From a bacterium (GTDB lineage Bacteria; Latescibacterota; UBA2968; GCA-2709665): a stretch of 5,263 nucleotides of DNA. The notes beneath the pieces were generated by a model that saw only the letters and a program-made list of their open reading frames with translations, was not told the origin of the DNA and made no database searches. The stretch spans positions 1 through 5,263 of the forward strand of contig JAQCGA010000333.1 in assembly GCA_027619145.1 (NCBI GenBank). The letters run 5' to 3'. The translations under genes and the position numbers were made by a program. Each line of letters starts with the position of its first letter. Position 1 is the first letter of the stretch. Shown here piece after piece: positions 1-4,397 of the stretch.

Positions 1-669
1 TACTTGGACGTCTTCGAAGGAGTATTTTAATACCAGCCGGTAGTGCTGGCCAATGGGCTGGCCCAGGCCCACTGCACCTCCGGTTCGATCCAGGTCGTAC
101 CGGCCCCGCGCCAGCGGGTCTTTGCTGCGGTAGAGGTCTCTGTCTGAAGAGGAAGCGGCGGCTTTGAAGTGTGCTGAAAGCCCGGAATTTGCCAGCCAGG
201 GGTCTGTATAACTGAAGCTGAAGGATTTGAGCCGTTCTCCTTGACGGTACTCTCCTCCTACAATTTTTCCTTCCCCCCAGAGGTTCACGTGATAGGCGTC
301 TGCGGCATACCCAAATCCGTCGAGCTCCGTGTATTCGAAACTGACCCCCACATCCCCAAATCGCTTCTCGTCCACGAATACAACCAGAACGGCTTTGCCT
401 TGCTCCGTTCCCGGTTTGGAGGCAACATGGACTGTGCGAAAGAGTCGGGTACGGTACAGAGATTCACGGCTGGCACTGATTCTATCTGGCGTGATCCGAT
501 CGCCGGTATGAAGTGGGAGCGAGCGGAGGATGTATTCGGGCTTCGTTTTTTCGTTGCCTCGAACTTCGATCCGCTCAATGACGTACCCCGTTCCATCTGT
601 GGCAGGTACAGGCGCGGCCCAGCAGGCTACCAGCCCGAGCACCAGAATTCGGAAAAACATACGATTCAT
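1..669 (-). CDS. Single-POTRA Omp85/BamA-TamA family outer-membrane protein (N-terminal part)
   Basis: The frame is open from an ATG at 669 to the left edge (223 codons), so the C-terminus lies outside the window. Residues 1-23 look like an export signal: MNRMFFR, a hydrophobic core, then VPA before TDG. Residues 29-103 form one POTRA domain. It opens YVIERIEVRGNE, continues with an I-R-x-L/GD stretch and the LYRTRLFRTV segment, and closes with AVLVVFVDEKRF. From about residue 106 alternating polar/aromatic beta strands begin, including FSFSYTDPWL and the VGLGQPIG-LVLKYSFED pair, as in Omp85 barrels. Omp85 proteins insert or export proteins (or lipids) at the outer membrane. Canonical BamA has five POTRAs and TamA three, so this is a short variant whose substrate cannot be inferred. 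The start is supported by AGGGG nine bases upstream; a second ATG at 660 is possible. LVAC at residues 13-16 also fits a lipobox. The family call is firm, the exact role unknown. Confidence 0.9.
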   Translation of the reverse strand, partial: MNRMFFRILVLGLVACWAAPVPATDGTGYVIERIEVRGNEKTKPEYILRSLPLHTGDRITPDRISASRESLYRTRLFRTVHVASKPGTEQGKAVLVVFVDEKRFGDVGVSFEYTELDGFGYAADAYHVNLWGEGKIVGGEYRQGERLKSFSFSYTDPWLANSGLSAHFKAAASSSDRDLYRSKDPLARGRYDLDRTGGAVGLGQPIGQHYRLVLKYSFEDVQV

Positions 670-683
670 AAACCTTGACCCCT

Positions 684-725
684 AAAAAAAGAAAAAGCCG
701 AGTGTTTCGGAGAGCCGGTTTTTTT
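684..725 (-). promoter_or_regulatory. Terminator-like element in the Omp85 leader (possible attenuator)
   Basis: On the minus strand a small hairpin (CCGA at 710-707, TCGG at 701-698) is followed by a T tract, T5-C-T7, at 696-684. The Shine-Dalgarno AGGGG follows directly. The same CGG can instead pair with CCG at 718-716, extended by an A7 tract (725-719) against the T tract, so two structures compete. Both stems are weak, and the element may be an accidental A/T-rich leader. A role in attenuation or translation control is inference only. Confidence 0.25.
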
Positions 726-845
726 AAAGAGGCAAGAATTGTACCGACCCGGGGCAGGTGCGTATGTTTTATAGATAACACATTGTAAAATAGGAGCGTT
801 TCGACCTGATGGCTACCAGGAGGAAGGGCGGCGTTTACAACGATA

Positions 846-862
846 TGTGAAATTATATCACA
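846..862. repeat. 17-bp palindrome overlapping the Omp85 -10 box (putative operator)
   Basis: The minus strand reads TGTGATATAATTTCACA, an inverted repeat in which seven of eight base pairs match around a central base. Its half-sites TGTGA/TCACA resemble a CRP-type site, but the spacing is seven bases rather than CRP's six, so I do not call CRP. It covers the whole -10 hexamer of the promoter, which would suit a repressor. The symmetry is directly visible; the binding protein is unknown, and part of the symmetry could be fortuitous because TATAAT is itself nearly self-complementary. Confidence 0.45.
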
Positions 863-880
863 GATGTGTTTTTTTTGCAA
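852..880 (-). promoter_or_regulatory. Sigma-70-type promoter of the Omp85 gene (extended -10)
   Basis: On the minus strand, TTGCAA (880-875, four of six matches to the -35 consensus) is followed after exactly 17 bases by a perfect TATAAT (857-852). TGA directly precedes it, giving a TGn extended -10. Transcription should start near 845, leaving a leader of about 175 nt before the ATG at 669. It lies just downstream of the terminator of the neighbouring isomerase gene, so the Omp85 gene appears to be transcribed on its own. Confidence 0.7.
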
Positions 881-905
881 CAGTTTTATGCGTGCGGGAA
901 TCCTA

Positions 906-940
906 CAAAAACAGGGAAGGCTGCTTTCGCGGCCTTCCCT
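906..940 (-). terminator. Intrinsic terminator of the isomerase-like gene
   Basis: Minus-strand RNA pairs AGGGAAGGC (940-932) with GCCTTCCCT (921-913). A C/A mismatch and two more G-C pairs close a GAAA tetraloop, and the sequence GTTTTTGT follows. It lies about 24 bases past the TAA at 964-966. The geometry of a Rho-independent terminator with a GNRA loop is clear. Confidence 0.85.
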
Positions 941-963
941 ATTTGGCAGGTAGAATGTTCTGG

Positions 964-1770
964 TTAGACGCCCATGGTGCTTCGCAGATGCTCTCTAGAA
1001 GTTTTCAGCAGGTCCAGCAGAGGGTGGTCGTCTGGACGGGTGCCGGATGGAAGGGCAAGTTCAACCACCACGTCTCCGGTGAATTCCACTTCGTCGAGTA
1101 ATGTACCCAGGCTTCCCAAGTCTAAGTCCCCCTGGCCCAGAGAAACGGTTCGGTCTCCGCCCAGATGGTAGTCGCGCAGGTGGATCATGGAGATGCGTTC
1201 CGCGTGTTCGCGAAGGAAGGGTTCCGGGTCTACGCCGCCTACGCGCAGCCAATCGATGTCCGGACACAGGTTGAGTTCTTCAGCAGGGATATTTTCCAGG
1301 ACGTAGAGAATGTCTTCGAGCGGTTCGCCGTGGGTATGATAGGCCAGTTCCAGGTCTTTTGCGCGAAACATGCTCGCCAGTTCCGTCCAGGCCTGCAGCA
1401 GGCACTCATTCTCAGTTTTGGTTCGCTTTGCATACTGCTTGCCGCTGCACGACATTCCACATTTCAGGCCTTCGCCCAGTTCGACAAGCCTATCGCTGTA
1501 TTCGTCCAGAATGTCGAACGTGCGGTCGTATTCGGCAGGGTTCCAGAGCGCTTTGCCGTGCGATGCGCCAATCAGTTCGAGGTTGGTTCGGCGGAGCGTA
1601 CTTTCCACCTGGGGGATTACGGCTTCATTTTCCAGGGCCGTATTGGTCAATTCTACAGCCTGGTAGCCGGCCTCGGCAATGGTTTCTAGTATTTTGCCCA
1701 GTTGTTTGACCTGGTCGAATCCGTACTGCTGAAAAATGAAGGTATGGGCACCCACACGACACTTCGGCAT
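964..1770 (-). CDS. Sugar phosphate isomerase/epimerase-type TIM-barrel protein (xylose isomerase-like family)
   Basis: A complete 268-residue protein of the usual length for the xylose-isomerase-like (AP endonuclease 2) fold, probably cytosolic. Members isomerise, epimerise or dehydrate sugars, inositols or small keto acids, usually with a divalent metal. Visible landmarks in order: VGAHTF near residue 6 (first strand), AGYQAVEL at 34-41, AYHTHGE at 143-149 (related to the YHNHxxEF motif of many members), CPDIDWLRVGGVDP at 169-182, MIHLRDY at 195-201, GQGDLDLGSL at 212-221 and VVELAL at 235-240. Likely metal or acid-base residues are E149, D171 or D173, H197 and E237. The H-x-R-D at 197-200 replaces the commoner H-x-K-D. 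AAGGAGG (1787-1781) sits ten bases before the ATG and fixes the start. The gene is monocistronic, with its own promoter and terminator. The substrate cannot be read from sequence; IolE-like dehydratase and hydroxypyruvate isomerase activities remain possible. Confidence 0.9.
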   Translation of the reverse strand: MPKCRVGAHTFIFQQYGFDQVKQLGKILETIAEAGYQAVELTNTALENEAVIPQVESTLRRTNLELIGASHGKALWNPAEYDRTFDILDEYSDRLVELGEGLKCGMSCSGKQYAKRTKTENECLLQAWTELASMFRAKDLELAYHTHGEPLEDILYVLENIPAEELNLCPDIDWLRVGGVDPEPFLREHAERISMIHLRDYHLGGDRTVSLGQGDLDLGSLGTLLDEVEFTGDVVVELALPSGTRPDDHPLLDLLKTSREHLRSTMGV

Positions 1771-1813
1771 ATCTGACGAACCTCCTTAAACCGTCTGCCA
1801 CACAATTCATTCC

Positions 1814-1831
1814 AATGTGGAGGAATGTGGA
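1814..1831. repeat. Tandem 8-bp direct repeat in the isomerase leader
   Basis: AATGTGGA occurs at 1814-1821 and 1824-1831, a period of ten bases, about one helical turn. The first copy also lies in the loop of an inverted repeat CATTCC/GGAATG (1808-1813 with 1822-1827). The element lies downstream of the predicted isomerase promoter, so it could bind a regulator or act as RNA structure. No function is assigned. Confidence 0.4.
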
Positions 1832-1871
1832 AAAATTCCAGGAACGCTTTCTGCGCTGATCATGTCTGCGC

Positions 1872-1900
1872 AAGGTAGCGCCTCTTGCAGGCGCTGTCAA
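1872..1900 (-). promoter_or_regulatory. Promoter of the isomerase-like gene
   Basis: The minus strand has a perfect -35 hexamer TTGACA (1900-1895), a 17-base spacer, then TACCTT (1877-1872), which matches TATAAT at only three positions. Consensus -35 with poor -10 is typical of regulated or activator-assisted promoters. The predicted start is near 1865, giving a leader of about 95 nt. Confidence 0.5.
1878..1894. repeat. 17-bp inverted repeat filling the promoter spacer (putative operator)
   Basis: GCGCCT (1878-1883) and AGGCGC (1889-1894) are perfect complements around CTTGC. The repeat occupies exactly the 17 bases between the proposed -35 and -10 boxes of the isomerase gene. A protein bound here would block or remodel the promoter. 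As RNA the same bases would fold into a GC-rich hairpin, but they lie upstream of the predicted start and have no adjacent T tract, so terminator function is unlikely. Confidence 0.5.
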
Positions 1901-1955
1901 TAAAAATCGAAGGTTGCCAGAAAAAAGGTTTGCTTCCGGGCTGCGCAACTGCTTG

Positions 1956-1969
1956 ATTCATGTGTGAAT
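1956..1969. repeat. Small inverted repeat upstream of the kinase gene
   Basis: ATTCA-TGTG-TGAAT is a perfect inverted repeat with 5-bp arms, 32 bases before the kinase ATG. It lies where a plus-strand promoter or operator would be expected. I see no convincing plus-strand -35/-10 pair around it, so the call is tentative. Confidence 0.25.
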
Positions 1970-2001
1970 AAACCGTGCGTTCGATATGAAGGGAATGGGA
2001 T

Positions 2002-2640
2002 ATGGATGCAAAACCTTTGACCATCGGAATTTCCGGCGGATCGGCTTCCGGCAAGACTACATTTGCCGCAGCGTTGGCCGAATTACTGAAAGACCTGCGG
2101 CCAGCCGTTGTAAGCCAGGACCGGTATTTCAGGGATTGGTCTGAGTATGAGCCGGAAGAAAGGCCGAAGGTTCGTACGTCTAACCATCCGCGGGCGGTAT
2201 TATGGCCCGGCCTGGTGGCGCAGGTGGAACGACTTCTGGCCCGTACGGCGGTGCGGGAGCCTGTGCCGGGTTCGGCGGCTTCTCACAGGGCGGGTACGGA
2301 GCGTACGATTGCACCTGGAGATGTGATTCTGGTGGAGGGTCACCTGGTACTGGGGCACGCGCGTTTGAGGGATTTGCTGGAGATCAAGATCTACGTTGAA
2401 GCAGATCCGCACGAAAGGGTGCTACGCCGCATGCTCCGGGATACGAACACAGGAGGAATGGACCTGACCCAGGCTGTTGCCTGGTACCGAAGGGATGTCA
2501 TTCCAAACTTTTCTGTACACACAGCACCTACGCGCCGGTTTGCAGACTTGATTGTCCCGTTTGATGGGGAGAATACCCGGGCTGCCCGCGTGATGGCTTC
2601 GGGGATCCGGGCGATGCTTCGGCGGCGTGGTGTACGCTAA
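2002..2640 (+). CDS. Uridine kinase-family P-loop kinase
   Basis: A complete 212-residue cytosolic protein, the usual length of bacterial uridine kinase (Udk), which phosphorylates uridine/cytidine in pyrimidine salvage. Residues 9-20 are GISGGSASGKTT, the Walker A loop in the form typical of uridine kinases. VVSQDRYF (36-43) supplies the presumed catalytic base D40. VILVEGHLVL (108-117) is the second core strand. YVEADPHERVLRRMLRD (131-147) is the lid region with its arginines, and NF-x-VHTAPTRRFADLIVP (169-186) plus the N191-x-x-A segment match the family C-terminus. The usual DHPDAFD nucleoside-site motif instead reads NHPRAVLW (61-68), so the substrate may not be uridine. AAGGGA (1989-1994) lies seven bases before the ATG. 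It is divergent from the isomerase gene, and its TAA overlaps the stop of the convergent dehydrogenase. Family call strong, substrate uncertain. Confidence 0.85.
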   Translation: MDAKPLTIGISGGSASGKTTFAAALAELLKDLRPAVVSQDRYFRDWSEYEPEERPKVRTSNHPRAVLWPGLVAQVERLLARTAVREPVPGSAASHRAGTERTIAPGDVILVEGHLVLGHARLRDLLEIKIYVEADPHERVLRRMLRDTNTGGMDLTQAVAWYRRDVIPNFSVHTAPTRRFADLIVPFDGENTRAARVMASGIRAMLRRRGVR

Positions 2641-3635
2641 GCTGAGCAGGAAATCGGGGCGATGTCTACCATGGTCCTGAGGCCGGGTTGGGCGTTCAGG
2701 ACTGTGGGAATTGCGTTGGTCACAATGGCGCAGGTTCCCACGTCTCCGTTGATTCCACCGGCAATGGTGAGGTCTACCTCCGGGGTGCCAGAAATATGCA
2801 CGCGGTCGTGGGGGGCGGCTTCCCCTACTGCGGCACGGAAGATAAGAGTGAGCACTTCCTGGTCTTTGATAAAGCCACGGCCAATCTGGTTGACGCCGGA
2901 TGCCTGTCCGGTTGCAATGGTCCAGCCTTCTCCAGAGAGCTTGGAGTGGGCAATAATGGGTTCTACCAGATCTTCGGTGCGGTCTAGAGTCCACCCCAGG
3001 CGGGCGGCTACCATGTGCATGGATTCGGTGAGGCCCACGTGACGAATTTTTTGAGTTGCCACGCGCTGGTTGAATTCTTCGACCGAGAGGCCTGCCCCAA
3101 TTTTTTGCCGGAAGGGCAGCCGACGAAGCGTGGCATCCTGGATACGTTCAATTCGAAGTTTTTGAACGTTGCGGCAAACCGCTGTAGCGGCAGTGGGTAG
3201 GAAGTCCATGAGATAACCTGGATTGATGCCGGTGCCCAGAACAGATACGTTGTGTTGCCGGGCCAGGTCGTCAATTTTTTGTGAGAGGTCCGGGTGTGTC
3301 TGCCATGGGTAGGACAACTCCTCGCAGGTGGAGACCACGTGGAGATTGTGGCGAATGGCCTGTTCGAGGAGCGGAACCAGTTTCTCGAGTTCCGATACGG
3401 TGGTGATGACCGCAACATCCGGCTTCCCGGTAAGCGCACCGTCCAGGGAGGTGGCAATGGGAACGCCCATTGGGGAAGGCAGGCCACAGAGTGTCCCCAG
3501 GTCCTTGCCCGTTTTGTTTGGGTCAATGTCAACTGCGCCTGTAATTTTCAGGTTGCTGCGTTCTTGCAAATAGGGCGTGAGCATTTGTCCCAGCGGTCCA
3601 AGTCCAATCTGGACCAGGCGAATCGGTGGTTTCAT
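2637..3635 (-). CDS. 2,4-diaminopentanoate dehydrogenase-like NAD(P)-dependent oxidoreductase
   Basis: The 332-residue protein opens directly into a Rossmann strand, IRLVQIGLGPLGQ (5-17), with the dinucleotide-binding G11-x-G13-x-x-G16 and an acidic strand end, GAVDIDPNKTGKDLG (33-47). This is the DapB-like N-terminal domain. CEELSYPW (104-111) and GTGINPGYLMD (134-144) mark the domain junction. HVGLTESMHMVAARLGW (199-215) and IAGGINGDVGTCAI (291-304) followed by NAIPTVLNAQPGLRTM (307-322) match the C-terminal domain of 2,4-diaminopentanoate dehydrogenases. The archetype oxidatively deaminates 2,4-diaminopentanoate to 2-amino-4-oxopentanoate in ornithine degradation, but many homologues have unknown substrates and no ornithine genes are visible here. 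The upstream extension of the frame to 3764 is rejected because the Shine-Dalgarno and the Rossmann start both point to 3635. Its stop, TAG at 2639-2637, overlaps the kinase stop. Confidence 0.85.
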   Translation of the reverse strand: MKPPIRLVQIGLGPLGQMLTPYLQERSNLKITGAVDIDPNKTGKDLGTLCGLPSPMGVPIATSLDGALTGKPDVAVITTVSELEKLVPLLEQAIRHNLHVVSTCEELSYPWQTHPDLSQKIDDLARQHNVSVLGTGINPGYLMDFLPTAATAVCRNVQKLRIERIQDATLRRLPFRQKIGAGLSVEEFNQRVATQKIRHVGLTESMHMVAARLGWTLDRTEDLVEPIIAHSKLSGEGWTIATGQASGVNQIGRGFIKDQEVLTLIFRAAVGEAAPHDRVHISGTPEVDLTIAGGINGDVGTCAIVTNAIPTVLNAQPGLRTMVDIAPISCSA

Positions 3636-3643
3636 TGGGAAAA

Positions 3644-3649
3644 CTCCTT
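3644..3649 (-). promoter_or_regulatory. Ribosome binding site that sets the dehydrogenase start
   Basis: AAGGAG on the minus strand lies eight bases before the ATG at 3635-3633. It decides against the longer frame beginning at 3764, whose extra 43 residues have no Rossmann character and cover the predicted promoter. Confidence 0.8.
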
Positions 3650-3690
3650 GCAAGGTATTGGGTGAATACGCGTCTTTTATTACAGGTGGA

Positions 3691-3718
3691 AATATAGGTG
3701 TTCTGCGTGTTGTGTGCA
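3691..3718 (-). promoter_or_regulatory. Possible promoter of the dehydrogenase gene
   Basis: The minus strand has TGCACA (3718-3713, four of six to the -35 consensus), a 16-base spacer, and TATATT (3696-3691, five of six to the -10 consensus). The start would be near 3684, about 50 nt before the ATG. The -35 overlaps a perfect 8-bp palindrome, TGTGCACA (3713-3720). The match is moderate and other A/T-rich segments nearby could serve. Confidence 0.35.
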
Positions 3719-3786
3719 CATAAAAAATAGCGTACAATGGACGATCTGAGATGCAGGGGTGCAATTGATCGGTCGGACTGATGTTA

Positions 3787-3830
3787 AAAAAGCGCCCATC
3801 CGGATGAGTTTCTGGATGGTCGCTTTCTTT
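3787..3830. terminator. Bidirectional intrinsic terminator
   Basis: GCGCCCATCC (3792-3801) pairs with GGATGGTCGC (3814-3823) with one mismatch around a 12-base loop. The plus strand continues TTTCTTTTTT and the minus strand TTTTTTAAC, so it can work in both directions. Its expected job is to end the leftward transcript of the glycosyltransferase and HDOD remnant before the dehydrogenase promoter. Nothing recognisable is transcribed rightward into it. Confidence 0.8.
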
Positions 3831-3850
3831 TTTGATGGTGTACAGGTTGT

Positions 3851-4397
3851 GAGGGCAGAGAGGAAGGAGTCTGCATTTTGGAGCTCCTCTTTCGCTGCTT
3901 CCATCAGGATGAAGAGCCCACGTTCGCCCAGCGAGAACCTGTCGATGACGCTCTGGTCAAGTTCTGGAACTGCTTCGTCTCCGCCAGATCCGTATTCCAG
4001 CTTGCGGCATATGAAGTCGGCCAGATGGACCAGACAGGTCAGGCGCGCAAACCTGTGGTTTTCTCTGGAGACCGCGCAACAAATGCCGTGCCCACAGAGT
4101 GCTTCCAGAACCCCTCCAGGTCCAGGCCTGCACCGCCGGCATAATCGCCCAGTTTCTGGAAAACCTGAGCGGTCATAACCAGGTTGGCAATTTCTTCAAG
4201 CCCAATGAGTGTTACGGCCAATTTCAAGGAGTCTACTTTTTTCTGGAATCCGTACCCGGCAGAGTTGACCAGTTTGAACACAGTGGCAGCAGGCTGGGGT
4301 CCAGCTTGATTTTTTCGGCAATGTCATCGCTGGAGGTCTCTTCTCAGGTGGGCAATTTCTGGTATGTGCAGGAACGTTGAAAAAATTCGGTTGTCAT
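3851..4397 (-). pseudogene. Decayed HDOD-domain signalling gene
   Basis: Leftward reading gives HDOD (HD-related output domain) pieces in order but in different frames. At 4397-4347, MTTEFFQRSCTYQKLPT ends in a TGA where the family continues LPxLP. At 4343-4290 the same frame resumes as EETSSDDIAEKI...DPSL after a missing stretch. A one-base loss near 4288 then shifts the frame to ATVFKLVNSAGYGF and continues through VDSLKLAVTLIGLEEIANLV to LDLEGFWKHSVGTAFVARS, ending in TGA at 4039. From about 4042 a third frame gives the C-terminal part, LVHLADFICRKLEYGSGGDE to KEELQNADSFLSAL (about 3851). The central block that normally carries an LLHDIGK-type segment is absent, and no stop follows before the terminator. 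HDOD proteins act in bacterial signal transduction. An intact product is impossible without several corrections. Dispersed sequencing errors are a weaker alternative because flanking genes are intact. Confidence 0.8.

Noticed and set aside
846..862. Canonical CRP binding site
   Set aside because: The half-sites TGTGA/TCACA fit, but the spacing is seven bases instead of six and the site sits on the -10 box; kept only as an unidentified palindrome.
575..880. Minus-strand frame spanning the Omp85 leader
   Set aside because: It would start with TTG inside the -35 box and continue out of frame into the Omp85 gene; no ribosome binding site or domain.
847..1101. Plus-strand frame with a GTG start over the isomerase terminator
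   Set aside because: It begins within the palindromic promoter element, runs antisense to the isomerase 3' end and has no recognisable features.
1165..1689. Long plus-strand open frame (174 codons) opposite the isomerase gene
   Set aside because: It has no recognisable domain and lies wholly antisense to a clearly conserved TIM-barrel protein; it is a codon-bias shadow.
2422..2994. 190-codon minus-strand open frame across the kinase/dehydrogenase junction
   Set aside because: Its composition is arginine-, proline- and serine-rich with no motifs, and it overlaps two well-supported genes in other frames.
3636..3764. 43-residue N-terminal extension of the dehydrogenase
   Set aside because: The ATG at 3635 has AAGGAG at eight bases and begins right at the Rossmann strand. 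The extension covers the likely promoter and shows no family similarity.
4345..4362. Out-of-frame PEIAHL reading as the HDOD start
   Set aside because: It resembles the HDOD LPxLPEIA motif, but the overlapping frame reading QKLPT followed by EETSSDD is collinear with the rest without a shift. Either way the gene is broken.
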